Assembly: GCF_019655335.1 (NCBI RefSeq)
Contig: NZ_BPFD01000008.1
Location: 31,435-95,434, forward strand
Direction of reading: 5' to 3'
Source of the DNA: Shewanella hafniensis
Lineage (GTDB): Bacteria; Pseudomonadota; Gammaproteobacteria; Enterobacterales; Shewanellaceae
Length of the DNA stretch: 64,000 bases
Shown here: positions 56,162 through 64,000 of the stretch, piece after piece
Layout: each line of letters opens with the position of its first letter
Numbering within the stretch: position 1 is the first letter of the stretch
Translations under genes and position numbers: made by a program
Notes under the pieces: model-generated
Told to the model about the DNA's origin: nothing
Seen by the model: the letters and a program-made list of their open reading frames with translations, nothing else
Database searches by the model: none

Positions 56162-58345
56162 ATGGCATTACGATTTCGCCTTGCAAAGCAAGGTTTGTTA
56201 GTGGCCACATTGGGAATGGCACTCGGTGCCTGCCAAAGTGGCAATGCACCTGAACAAAATTCGACTGAGCAGGCAAGCGCAAATAAATTGGTTTATCCTG
56301 TGACTCAAAAAGATGATCTCGTCGAAACCATTCACGGTGTTGCCGTGGCGGACCCTTACCGCCATTTAGAAGCCAATACGCCAGAAACGGAAGCTTGGGT
56401 TAAAGAACAACAAGCCTTCGGTCAAGACTATTTAGCCAAGATCCCCAATAAACAAGCTGTGGTCGATCGCATTACTGAGTTGTGGAATTACGAAAAAATA
56501 TCAGCCCCATTTGAGAATGGCGACAATCAATTTTACTACCGTAATGATGGCCTGCAGGCGCAATCTGTTTTGTATGTAAAAGGGTTAGATGGCGTTGAAA
56601 AGCCAGTACTCGATCCAAACAAACTGTCTGCGGATGGCACTGTGGCACTATCAGGTGTTGCAGTGAGTAATGACGGTAAAATTTTAGCCTATGGCGTGTC
56701 AAATTCGGGCTCAGATTGGCAGCAATGGCAATTTGTTGATATCGCAACCGGTAAGAAACTTGCCGATGAATTGAAATGGATTAAATTTTCTAGCGCAGTC
56801 TGGGATAAAGAAAACCAAGGTGTGTTTTATGCTCGCTATGATGCCCCAGCGGGTGGAGATGTCTTAGCCGACGTCAATTTCAACCAAAAAGTGTATTACC
56901 ATAAATTAGGCACAGATCAGCGCCAAGATTTATTGATTTACGAGCGCCCACAGAATAAAGATTGGGGCTTTGGTATCGAGGTATCCGAGAAAGGCGAATA
57001 CTTATTACTGTCGATTTCTCAAGGTACGGATAAGCGTAATCGTTTCTTCTATAAATCCTTATTTGAACCTAAATCACAAGTGGTGGAATTGATCCTCAAC
57101 TTAGAAGCTGAATATGAGTTTCTCGGTAATGATGGTTCAGTATTTTATTTTAAAACTGACTTAGATGCGCCTAATGGGAAAGTGATTGCGATTGATACCC
57201 GCAATAGCGATAAATCCCAATGGCAAACCATTATTCCTGAGTCTACAGATCCCATTAATAACGTCGCCATAATTAATGACCATTTAGTGGTGAGTTATTT
57301 ACACGATGTATTAGGTCAATTATCCATTTACAGCATGGGTGGACAGAAGCGCCAAGACGTAGCATTACCCGGTCAAGGCAATGTGGCGGGGCCTTTTGGC
57401 AAAGCAAGCAAAGACTATTTCTATTATGTGTTTAATAGTTATATTCAACCTGAGACCACCTATAAATTTGACTTTAAAACTGCAGAATCAAGCGTAATTG
57501 CCAAACCTAAAGTATCGTTTAATCCCGATGACTATGTTTCTGAGCAAGTGTTTTATCGCAGTAAAGACGGTACGCGTGTGCCTATGATGCTGTCCTACAA
57601 AAAAGGCTTAGTGAAGAACGGTCAAAACCCAACATTACTGTATGCCTATGGTGGTTTTGCCATTTCGATGACACCACGCTTTAGTCCGGCCAACATTGCT
57701 TGGTTAGATATGGGCGGTATTTACGCTGTGCCGAGTTTACGTGGCGGCGCTGAATACGGCGAAAGCTGGCATCAAGCGGGTATGTTCGATAAAAAGCAAA
57801 ATGTATTTGATGACTATTTTGCCGCCGCGGAATATCTAGTGAGTGAAAAATACACTAATAGCACTAAGTTAGGTGCCTATGGCCGCAGTAACGGTGGTCT
57901 GTTGATGGGCGCTGCGGTAACTCAACGCCCTGAACTCTTTGCTGCCGTATTACCTGCGGTGGGCGTACTGGATATGCTGCGCTTCCACAAGTTCACTATC
58001 GGTTGGGCTTGGACGAGTGAATATGGCAGTGCCGATAAAGCAGATCAATTCCCTGCGCTATTGGCATATTCGCCTTATCACAATGTAAAAGCGCAAGCTT
58101 ACCCAGCGACTATGGTGATGACGGCCGACCATGATGATCGCGTCGTGCCATTGCACAGTTTCAAGTTTGCGGCCATGTTGCAAGATAAGCAACAAGGCAC
58201 TGAACCTGTGATTATGCGTATCGAGTCCAATGCGGGTCACGGAGCCGGTAAACCGACGGCGATGAAGATTGACGAATTTGCCGATATCTACAGTTTCTTG
58301 TGGCAGAGTTTTGGCTTAACCCTGCCACAAACTATCGCAAAATAA
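56162..58345 (+). CDS. Prolyl oligopeptidase (S9) lipoprotein
   Basis: A 727-residue S9 serine peptidase. The N-terminus MALRFRLAKQGLLVATLGMALGAC ends in lipobox LGAC, so it is lipid-anchored and exported. A seven-bladed beta-propeller (about residues 60-440) is followed by an alpha/beta-hydrolase domain. The catalytic Ser lies in GAYGRSNGGLLMGA, the Asp in MTADHDDRVVPLHSFKF and the His in ESNAGHGAGKPT. It cuts short proline-containing peptides in the periplasm. The upstream gap holds a candidate sRNA and a CRP-like site. Confidence 0.94.
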   Translation: MALRFRLAKQGLLVATLGMALGACQSGNAPEQNSTEQASANKLVYPVTQKDDLVETIHGVAVADPYRHLEANTPETEAWVKEQQAFGQDYLAKIPNKQAVVDRITELWNYEKISAPFENGDNQFYYRNDGLQAQSVLYVKGLDGVEKPVLDPNKLSADGTVALSGVAVSNDGKILAYGVSNSGSDWQQWQFVDIATGKKLADELKWIKFSSAVWDKENQGVFYARYDAPAGGDVLADVNFNQKVYYHKLGTDQRQDLLIYERPQNKDWGFGIEVSEKGEYLLLSISQGTDKRNRFFYKSLFEPKSQVVELILNLEAEYEFLGNDGSVFYFKTDLDAPNGKVIAIDTRNSDKSQWQTIIPESTDPINNVAIINDHLVVSYLHDVLGQLSIYSMGGQKRQDVALPGQGNVAGPFGKASKDYFYYVFNSYIQPETTYKFDFKTAESSVIAKPKVSFNPDDYVSEQVFYRSKDGTRVPMMLSYKKGLVKNGQNPTLLYAYGGFAISMTPRFSPANIAWLDMGGIYAVPSLRGGAEYGESWHQAGMFDKKQNVFDDYFAAAEYLVSEKYTNSTKLGAYGRSNGGLLMGAAVTQRPELFAAVLPAVGVLDMLRFHKFTIGWAWTSEYGSADKADQFPALLAYSPYHNVKAQAYPATMVMTADHDDRVVPLHSFKFAAMLQDKQQGTEPVIMRIESNAGHGAGKPTAMKIDEFADIYSFLWQSFGLTLPQTIAK

Positions 58346-58361
58346 CTAACTATGTTAATAA

Positions 58362-58390
58362 AATGGGGTCCTTTGACCCCATTGTCTTTT
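58362..58390 (+). terminator. Intrinsic terminator of the oligopeptidase gene
   Basis: A 9-bp perfect stem AATGGGGTC / GACCCCATT with loop CTTT and a T-rich tail, 17 bp past the stop. Confidence 0.72.
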
Positions 58391-58449
58391 ACAATTGCCC
58401 CTATTCATCTGAAACCCGCGCTATTCCTATCTATATCTTCGTCGGGTCA

Positions 58450-58478
58450 TTCACAAGTCTTGTTTCCCTAGGTATAGT
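58450..58478 (+). promoter_or_regulatory. Promoter of the tol-pal operon
   Basis: -35 TTCACA (one mismatch to consensus), 17 bp, -10 TATAGT; start near 58485 leaves about 32 nt before the ybgC ATG. Confidence 0.65.
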
Positions 58479-58516
58479 AAGCGTCAATTTTTCAACCAAA
58501 ATTTGCTTATTTTCAA

Positions 58517-58918
58517 ATGATGTTTCATTGGCCTATTTCAGTCTATTACGAAGACACCGACGCTGGCGGCGTTGTCTATCATTCGAACTATCTCAACTTT
58601 TTTGAGCGGGCGAGAACCGAGTGGCTAAAAGCCCTTGGCGTGAGTCAGACTGCGCTTTTAGCCGACGATACCGCCTTTGTGGTAAAGCGTGCGGAATTAG
58701 ATTTTCGCAAAGCGGCACGTTTTGAACAGAACCTTATTGTTGAAACTAAGGTCATAGAGTTGAAAAAGGCCTCGTTGATCTTTCATCAACGCTTGGTCGA
58801 TAAACAGGGAGACTGTTATTGTGAAGGCACAGTGCTGGTTGTTTGTGTTGCGCTGTCACGAATGCGTCCCCGAGCTATTCCCTTAAATATTGTGCAGGAG
58901 TTTGACAGTGCAAGCTGA
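58517..58918 (+). CDS. ybgC: Tol-Pal system acyl-CoA thioesterase YbgC
   Basis: A 133-residue hotdog thioesterase of the 4-hydroxybenzoyl-CoA type. The active-site region is VYYEDTDAGGVVYHSNYLNFFERARTEWLKALG (Asp in DTDAGG, His in YHSNY). It heads the Tol-Pal operon in most proteobacteria and acts on acyl-CoA/ACP at the inner membrane. Two ATG codons (58517 and 58520) are in frame; neither has a strong ribosome site. Its end overlaps tolQ by 11 bases. Confidence 0.93.
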   Translation: MMFHWPISVYYEDTDAGGVVYHSNYLNFFERARTEWLKALGVSQTALLADDTAFVVKRAELDFRKAARFEQNLIVETKVIELKKASLIFHQRLVDKQGDCYCEGTVLVVCVALSRMRPRAIPLNIVQEFDSAS

Positions 58919-59594
58919 TATGTCGATTGTTGGGTTATTTTTACAAGCCAGTTTATTAGTGAAATTTGTTATGTTCACCTTACTTTGCTTGTCAGTGATG
59001 TCTTGGACGGTGATTTTACAACGCCGTAGCTTACTGACATCCGCAAAAAGTAAATCGGCTAAGTTTGAAGATAAATTTTGGTCTGGCGTTGATTTAAACC
59101 GTTTATATAAAGAATTATCGACTCGTCCAGATAATAGCGGTTTAGAGTCATTATTTGTGACTGGCTTTAAAGAATATTCACGTCTGAATAAATTAAATAG
59201 CAAAGTGCCTGATGCTGTGATGGACGGTACATCACGTGCGATGCGTGTGACACTTTCTCGCGAAATGGAAAAGTTAGAAGCAAACTTACCCTTATTAGCG
59301 ACCATTGGTTCGACTAGCCCTTATATCGGTTTATTTGGTACGGTATGGGGTATTATGAATTCATTTATCGCCATTGGTTCGATGGAAAACGCGACCTTAG
59401 CTATGGTGGCCCCAGGTATTGCTGAAGCCTTGATTGCAACGGCTATGGGTCTATTTGCAGCGATCCCAGCGGTTATTGCGTACAACCGTTTTTCGACTCA
59501 AGTTGATAAATTAGAAATGGCCTACGCAAACTTTATGGAAGAGTTCTCCAGCATTTTGCATCGCCAAGCATACAGTGAGAAGGAAGGGGCATAA
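58908..59594 (+). CDS. tolQ: Tol-Pal proton channel subunit TolQ
   Basis: The MotA/ExbB-like inner-membrane protein of the Tol motor. The 228-residue protein has three membrane helices, including LLVKFVMFTLLCLSVMSWTVIL and the ATIGSTSPYIGLFGTVWGIMNSF and IAEALIATAMGLFAAIPAVIAYN blocks. GTG 58908 was chosen because AGGAG lies seven bases upstream; ATG 58920 is too far from it. It overlaps tolR by one base (TAATG). Confidence 0.95.
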   Translation: MQADMSIVGLFLQASLLVKFVMFTLLCLSVMSWTVILQRRSLLTSAKSKSAKFEDKFWSGVDLNRLYKELSTRPDNSGLESLFVTGFKEYSRLNKLNSKVPDAVMDGTSRAMRVTLSREMEKLEANLPLLATIGSTSPYIGLFGTVWGIMNSFIAIGSMENATLAMVAPGIAEALIATAMGLFAAIPAVIAYNRFSTQVDKLEMAYANFMEEFSSILHRQAYSEKEGA

Positions 59595-60028
59595 TGCAAC
59601 CAGCTTATCAGCGCAAACGTCGTCGCCCCGTTGCCGAAATCAACGTGGTGCCCTATATCGACGTGATGCTCGTGCTGTTAATTATTTTTATGGTAACAGC
59701 GCCCATAGTCACTCAAGGGGTAAAAGTGGAGCTGCCTCAAGGGGCTGCGGAAGTTTTACCTGCTGACAGTAAGCCACCTGTGGTGGCTTCGATTGACGGT
59801 GACGGTGATTATTATTTGAATAAAGGTGGTTCAACCAACGTTCCTATGGACTTGGAAGAGCTCGCGACGGAAGTTGCTGCGCTTATGGTGACAGAGCCTG
59901 AGCGTCCCGTGGTGGTTAAGGCCGATAGAAATATTCCTTACGATAAAGTGATTCAGTTGATGGTGACACTGCAGCAAGCTGGCGTGCCATCAGTCGGTTT
60001 GATGACGGATTCACCCAAGGAGAAATAG
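59594..60028 (+). CDS. tolR: Tol-Pal proton channel subunit TolR
   Basis: The MotB/ExbD-like partner of TolQ. The 144-residue protein has a short cytoplasmic N-terminus (RKRRRPVAEINVVPYIDVMLVLLIIFMVTAPIV) with the conserved membrane Asp in YIDVMLVLL, then a periplasmic domain. It starts on the tolQ stop codon and ends right before the tolA GTG. Confidence 0.95.
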   Translation: MQPAYQRKRRRPVAEINVVPYIDVMLVLLIIFMVTAPIVTQGVKVELPQGAAEVLPADSKPPVVASIDGDGDYYLNKGGSTNVPMDLEELATEVAALMVTEPERPVVVKADRNIPYDKVIQLMVTLQQAGVPSVGLMTDSPKEK

Positions 60029-61039
60029 GTGGCAGATAAGTCAGATGTAACATTACCTCTGTCAATTTCAGCGGGTATTCATATTGGCGTGATAATTATT
60101 CTGGCGTTGGGGATAGATTTTTCTCATAAACCTGAGCCTATGCAACAAGTTAGTGCGCCAGCGGTTAAAGCTGTGATGGTTGATCAGCAAAAAGTCGCTA
60201 ATCAAGTTGAGAAACTTAAGCAAGAAAAGCGTGATGCTGAACGCCGTGAGCAAGAACGCCAAGCCGAGCTTGAGCGCAAAGCGCAAGAAGCTAAACAAGC
60301 GCGCGAACGTGAACAGGCTCAAATTAAAAAGCTAGAGCAAGAACGTAAGCAGCAGGAAATTGAAACCCAAAAGGCCAACGAAGCGGCCAAGCTCGCTCAA
60401 GTAAAACAGCAGCAGGAAAAGGAAAAAGCAGTTAAAGCCGAAGCCGACCGTAAGCTGAAAGAGCAGGAGCGTAAAGTCGCTGAAGATGCCGCGCAGAAAG
60501 CTGCGGAAAAACGCAAAGTGGAAGAAGCTGCAGCAGCAAAAGCCGAGACCGATCGTAAGCAGAAGGAGGCGGAAGCTAAGGCCAAAGCTGATAAAGCCAA
60601 GGCTGATGCAGAAGCGAAAGCCAAGGCCGAAGCTAAAGCGAAAGCAGATGCTAAGGCCAAAGCGGATGCTGAAGCCAAAGCCCGCGCCCAGCAGGAGCAG
60701 GAAATGGCCGATGCATTAGCGGCGGAGCAGGCGGCATTGTCGCAAACCATGAATAAGCAGATGCAGAGTGAAGTGGGTAAGTATCAGGCAATGATTAAAT
60801 CGACTATCCAACGAAATTTGGTGGTGGATGAATCTATGCGTGGCAAGACTTGTACTGTCTCTGTACGATTAGCAAATGATGGTTTTGTGATCAGCAGTCA
60901 AACTAAAGGCGGTGATCCTAACGTTTGTCGTGCAGCAAAAGCAGCGATTTTGAAGGCGGGTAAATTGCCAGTGTCTCCGGACCCTGCGGTTTATAACTTG
61001 ATGAAAGAAATTAACTTAATCGTTGAACCAACGTTTTAA
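60029..61039 (+). CDS. tolA: Tol-Pal periplasm-spanning protein TolA
   Basis: A 336-residue protein in three parts: an N-terminal membrane helix (LSISAGIHIGVIIILALGI) with the Ser-His motif used by the TolQR motor; a very long Ala/Lys/Glu coiled-coil (about residues 60-235) with repeated KAEAKAKADAK units; and a C-terminal globular domain (TIQRNLVVDESMRGKTCTVSVRLANDGF). GTG start directly after the tolR stop. The coil makes the DNA repetitive near 60480-60720. Confidence 0.94.
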   Translation: MADKSDVTLPLSISAGIHIGVIIILALGIDFSHKPEPMQQVSAPAVKAVMVDQQKVANQVEKLKQEKRDAERREQERQAELERKAQEAKQAREREQAQIKKLEQERKQQEIETQKANEAAKLAQVKQQQEKEKAVKAEADRKLKEQERKVAEDAAQKAAEKRKVEEAAAAKAETDRKQKEAEAKAKADKAKADAEAKAKAEAKAKADAKAKADAEAKARAQQEQEMADALAAEQAALSQTMNKQMQSEVGKYQAMIKSTIQRNLVVDESMRGKTCTVSVRLANDGFVISSQTKGGDPNVCRAAKAAILKAGKLPVSPDPAVYNLMKEINLIVEPTF

Positions 61040-61052
61040 TTAAAGGAGTCCC

Positions 61053-62381
61053 ATGAAAATATTGGCAAAATGGTTAGCATTGGCGGTTCTGCTTTGCACC
61101 ACCCCCGCAAAAGCGGCATTGGATATTGTGATCACAGAAGGTGTTGACGCTGCGCGTCCTATCGCTGTGATGCCTTTTGTTTGGCAAGGTCCTGGCGCCG
61201 CGCCGCAAGCGATTGCGGATGTAGTGATGTCGGACTTAGTGCGTAGCGGAACGTTTAAACCTTTAGACGAACTTGGACTGCCTCAGCGTAATATTGGCAC
61301 TGTGGCACAGTTTCAAGCTAATTCTTGGTCAAGTGTTGGCGCCGAAGCGTTAGTGCTAGGCACCGTTAAACCTTATGGTACCGATCAATATTTGGTGAGC
61401 TTTGATTTAATTGATTTAGTCAAAGCTCAAAACCAAGCGTTGAAAGGCCCAGTTAGTGCAACAGAATTTTTGATGGACAGCCGTCAAACTGTGATTTCAG
61501 CGGCGCAATTTCGCCAATATGGACACAGGATCAGCGATATCGTCTATGAAAAGTTAACCGGTATTCGCGGCGCATTCTTAACGCGGATCTCCTATGTTGT
61601 GGTCAATCATACTCAAAAAGCCCCATATCAATTGATGGTTGCTGATTATGATGGCGTCAATGAACAAATGTTACTGCGCTCGCCAGAGCCGTTGATGTCA
61701 CCGACTTGGTCACCCGATGGTCGTCGTCTAGCGTATGTAAGCTTTGAAAACAAAAAAGCGGAGATCTTCGTGCAAGACCTTTATACCCAAGTGCGCACGA
61801 AAGTGAGCTCTTTCCCTGGTATTAACGGTGCGCCGGCGTTCTCACCCGATGGTAAATCTTTGGCTGTGACTTTATCTAAAGACGGTCAGCCTGAAATTTA
61901 CATCATAGATATTGCAACTAAAGCGATTAAGCGTATTACCAATCACTATGCTATCGATACTGAGCCATCATGGTATCCTGATGGAAAGTCGCTGATTTTT
62001 ACATCAGAGCGCGGTGGTAGACCACAGATTTATCGCGTAGAGTTGAGCTCAGGTAAAGTCAGTCGCGAGACCTTTGAAGGTGAATGGAACCTCGGTGGTT
62101 CAATTACCCCTGATGGTCGCAGTATGATTTTTGTTAATCGCACGAACGGTAAATTTAATATTGCGCGTATGGATTTAAGTACGCGTTTTATGCAGGTGCT
62201 GACATCGACACGTTTGGATGAATCTCCAAGTGTGGCCCCTAATGGTACTATGGTGATCTATGGCACTACATACCAAGGCAAGCAAGTATTAGCAGCTGTT
62301 TCTACGGATGGACGTTTTAAAGCAAGATTACCGGCAGGTCAAGGTGAGGTGAAATCACCTTCTTGGTCACCGTTTCTCTAA
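61053..62381 (+). CDS. tolB: Tol-Pal periplasmic beta-propeller TolB
   Basis: A 442-residue periplasmic protein with signal peptide [21 protein letters not shown]. An N-terminal two-layer domain ([30 protein letters not shown]) is followed by a six-bladed propeller with [17 protein letters not shown] repeats. It binds Pal and TolA at the outer membrane. TAAAGGAG precedes the ATG. Confidence 0.96.
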   Translation: MKILAKWLALAVLLCTTPAKAALDIVITEGVDAARPIAVMPFVWQGPGAAPQAIADVVMSDLVRSGTFKPLDELGLPQRNIGTVAQFQANSWSSVGAEALVLGTVKPYGTDQYLVSFDLIDLVKAQNQALKGPVSATEFLMDSRQTVISAAQFRQYGHRISDIVYEKLTGIRGAFLTRISYVVVNHTQKAPYQLMVADYDGVNEQMLLRSPEPLMSPTWSPDGRRLAYVSFENKKAEIFVQDLYTQVRTKVSSFPGINGAPAFSPDGKSLAVTLSKDGQPEIYIIDIATKAIKRITNHYAIDTEPSWYPDGKSLIFTSERGGRPQIYRVELSSGKVSRETFEGEWNLGGSITPDGRSMIFVNRTNGKFNIARMDLSTRFMQVLTSTRLDESPSVAPNGTMVIYGTTYQGKQVLAAVSTDGRFKARLPAGQGEVKSPSWSPFL

Positions 62382-62427
62382 TGTTATACCTTGATTTAAT
62401 CACATTTAATTTTATAAGGAACACGTA

Positions 62428-62964
62428 ATGGATCTGAATAAGTTGTTAAAAGCTATGTTGGTAGCACTTCCAATTATGGCTCTTAGTGCATGTAGCTCAA
62501 CTTCAGAATCAGAAACTGATGCAATGGGCTCAACAAACGGTTCAGGTAGTGAGCTGAATGGTGGTGGCATTCAAACTGGTGGTGTAGGCGCAATGTTGTC
62601 TGCTGAAGAGCAACAACGTCAGCAGTTAGAAGACTTGAGAAAGCAACACATCATTTACTTCGACTTTGACCGCAGTGAAGTTCAAACAGATTTCGCCGCA
62701 ATATTAGAAGCCCATGGCACTTACTTAGTTGAGCACCCAAGTGTGCGCGTACTGATTGAAGGTCATGCGGATGAGCGTGGCACGCCTGAGTACAACATTG
62801 CTCTGGGCGAGCGTCGTGCTAAAGCCGTTGCTAAATACCTACAAGGTATGGGCGTACAGCCAAGCCAAATGAGCATAGTCAGCTATGGCGAAGAAAAACC
62901 ACTTGATTTTTCTCGCACTGATGAAGGTTTTGGCAAAAACCGTCGTGCAGTTTTAGTTTACTAA
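62428..62964 (+). CDS. pal: Peptidoglycan-associated lipoprotein Pal
   Basis: A 178-residue outer-membrane lipoprotein. Lipobox LSAC with Ser at +2 directs it outward, followed by a Gly/Ser-rich linker. The OmpA-like domain holds the peptidoglycan-binding block IYFDFDRSEV, EGHADERGTPEYNIALGERRAKAV, and the YGEEKP end. It anchors the outer membrane to the wall with TolB and TolA. Confidence 0.97.
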   Translation: MDLNKLLKAMLVALPIMALSACSSTSESETDAMGSTNGSGSELNGGGIQTGGVGAMLSAEEQQRQQLEDLRKQHIIYFDFDRSEVQTDFAAILEAHGTYLVEHPSVRVLIEGHADERGTPEYNIALGERRAKAVAKYLQGMGVQPSQMSIVSYGEEKPLDFSRTDEGFGKNRRAVLVY

Positions 62965-62988
62965 GATTGAATCTCGGAGAGTAACACA

Positions 62989-63738
62989 ATGAAACGTGCC
63001 GTCTTAATTACGGCAATGTTCCTTGGTGCAGGTGCTGCTGTTGCAGCACCTGCTCCTGTGGAAGATATTGCTGGTGGTTCGGGTGATGACAGACTTGCTC
63101 GCATAGAACGTATTGTAAAATCAAGACAACAAAGCGAGCTCGAAATGCAGCGCCGTCTTGATACACTGCAGCAGGAAGTACTCGATTTACGTGGTTTAAC
63201 CGAACAACAGAATTATCAGATTGAGCAGATGCAACAGCGTCAGCGTCAGTTATATGATGAACTTGCTAATTTATCCTCAAAGGCATCTGCCGCTCCAGCA
63301 GCCGCAGCCGCGACATCCACACCCTCAGTCGCCGCGACGAATGCTGCTTCAAGTAGTTTAAGTGAAACAGCAAGCTATGAGAGTGCGGTTAACTTAGTCT
63401 TGAAAGAGCGTAAGTATGATGATGCGATTCCTGCCTTCCGTGCTTTTATCAAACAATACCCAGATTCTGTGTATGCCGCGAATGCTAACTATTGGTTAGG
63501 ACAGCTGTTATTTAATAAGAGCGAGTTTGCAGAAGCCAAACAAGCCTTCAAAACTGTGGTTGACCGTTTTAGTGATTCTAATAAACGCGGTGACAGTTTA
63601 GTGAAGCTTGGCATGATCGCCGAGAAAACCGGTGACAAGGCTGGGGCGACGCAATACTACCAACAAGTCGTCAAAGATTACGCAAACAGCGCAGCAGCAC
63701 GCATTGCACAGCAGCAACTGGCTGCAATTAAAGCGTAA
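62989..63738 (+). CDS. cpoB: Tol-Pal-associated TPR protein CpoB (YbgF)
   Basis: A 249-residue periplasmic protein: signal peptide ending AAVAAPAP, an N-terminal coiled-coil (residues about 35-90, Gln-rich), a Ala/Ser linker and three TPR repeats (LKERKYDDAIPAFRAFIKQYPDS and following). It links peptidoglycan synthesis to Tol-Pal constriction. It is the last gene of the operon, 140 bp before tRNA-Lys. Confidence 0.95.
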   Translation: MKRAVLITAMFLGAGAAVAAPAPVEDIAGGSGDDRLARIERIVKSRQQSELEMQRRLDTLQQEVLDLRGLTEQQNYQIEQMQQRQRQLYDELANLSSKASAAPAAAAATSTPSVAATNAASSSLSETASYESAVNLVLKERKYDDAIPAFRAFIKQYPDSVYAANANYWLGQLLFNKSEFAEAKQAFKTVVDRFSDSNKRGDSLVKLGMIAEKTGDKAGATQYYQQVVKDYANSAAARIAQQQLAAIKA

Positions 63739-63802
63739 TTAACCAAAAAACATACTCTTAGTCTGTTTTTCATGCAAACGACAAAAAATTGGGAATTTGC
63801 GC

Positions 63803-63830
63803 TTGCATGAGAAGATGAAAAAGGTATTAT
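63803..63830 (+). promoter_or_regulatory. Promoter of tRNA-Lys with GC-rich discriminator
   Basis: -35 TTGCAT, 16 bp, -10 TATTAT, then GGCGCCC, a discriminator of the stringent-control type common on tRNA genes. Confidence 0.65.
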
Positions 63831-63880
63831 AGGCGCCCTCAGAGCGGCGAGGTCGTTCGGGGCGTAAAATACCAGTAAAT

Positions 63881-63956
63881 GGGTCGTTAGCTCAGTCGGT
63901 AGAGCAGTTGGCTTTTAACCAATTGGTCGAAGGTTCGAATCCTTCACGACCCACCA
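63881..63956 (+). tRNA. tRNA-Lys (anticodon UUU)
   Basis: A 76-nt cloverleaf: acceptor stem GGGTCGT/ACGACCC, D-arm GCTC...GAGC, anticodon loop CTTTTAA with anticodon TTT at 63914-63916, T-arm with TTCGAAT, and an encoded 3' ACCA. It follows the Tol-Pal operon, and more tRNAs may lie beyond the window. A weak hairpin (63956-63980) follows. Confidence 0.98.
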
Positions 63957-64000
63957 CTTACTCTAATAAATAGAATAAGTTAGTGGTATTTAGCGAGATA

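Noticed and set aside
60397..60750. Minus-strand frame of 117 codons opposite tolA
   Set aside because: It mirrors the KAEAKA coiled-coil repeats and gives an Ala/Ser run; no start signal.
1..64000. CRISPR arrays, insertion sequences, prophage or integron
   Set aside because: No direct-repeat arrays, transposase or integrase motifs, or terminal inverted repeats were seen.

Overview
The window reads as chromosomal core genome of a marine or aquatic gammaproteobacterium, most likely a Shewanella. The reasons are the gene order (comEC-msbA-lpxK; rne/rluC divergent; yceD-rpmF-plsX-fabHDG-acpP-fabF; upp/purMN divergent; rnt/motY divergent; ybgC-tolQRAB-pal-cpoB-tRNA-Lys), the protein sequences, and the presence of the sodium-motor protein MotY. 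I see no insertion sequence, prophage, integron, CRISPR array, rRNA operon or replication origin. The boundaries between genes are mostly clean, and many genes end in textbook hairpin terminators.

Layout. 1-3624: the 3' end of comEC, then the lipid A export and synthesis pair msbA-lpxK and a Trm112-like small protein. 3788-9229: a lipoprotein, a CbiM-like membrane protein, a membrane-anchored glutaredoxin and a giant AsmA-like DUF748 protein. 9480-16669: two VOC proteins, a DUF445 protein, a DUF1289 protein, cdd, sbcB, an unrecognised protein, rlmA and a cold-shock gene with a long leader. 17352-24758: a SulP transporter, rne with a long structured leader, rluC and a HAD phosphatase. 24954-32143: yceF, then the ribosome/phospholipid/fatty-acid operon yceD-rpmF-plsX-fabH-fabD-fabG-acpP-fabF.

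32376-46596: accessory metabolism. It holds a small membrane protein, a hotdog thioesterase, a beta-hydroxyacid dehydrogenase, a hexose-6-phosphate mutarotase, an acyl-CoA dehydrogenase, a Fur-box-controlled TonB-dependent siderophore receptor, a patatin phospholipase, asnB, an M28 lipoprotein peptidase and nagD. 46754-54355: purMN, upp, a membrane diguanylate cyclase with intact GGDEF and inhibitory sites, an NhaC-type antiporter, a 2-Cys peroxiredoxin and RNase T. 54497-63956: motY, a large intergenic region, a prolyl oligopeptidase lipoprotein, the complete Tol-Pal operon and tRNA-Lys(UUU).

The main theme is envelope biogenesis: lipid A flipping and phosphorylation, fatty acid supply, Tol-Pal, AsmA-like transport and siderophore uptake. 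RNA processing (RNase E, RNase T, RluC, RlmA, cold shock) and nucleotide salvage or synthesis (cdd, upp, purMN) fill the gaps. The most interesting item not explained by genes is in the motY-peptidase intergenic region. It is a minus-strand unit with a good sigma-70 promoter, a 5' hairpin starting at the predicted transcription start, a second symmetrical hairpin, a CU-rich single-stranded linker and a strong intrinsic terminator, with no credible ORF: a candidate small RNA of about 170 nt (55681-55850). Other items worth a look are near-leaderless promoters for yceD and rluC, two perfect palindromes (10069-10104 and 52897-52912), a G8 tract in the siderophore receptor and an in-frame 18-bp repeat in comEC.
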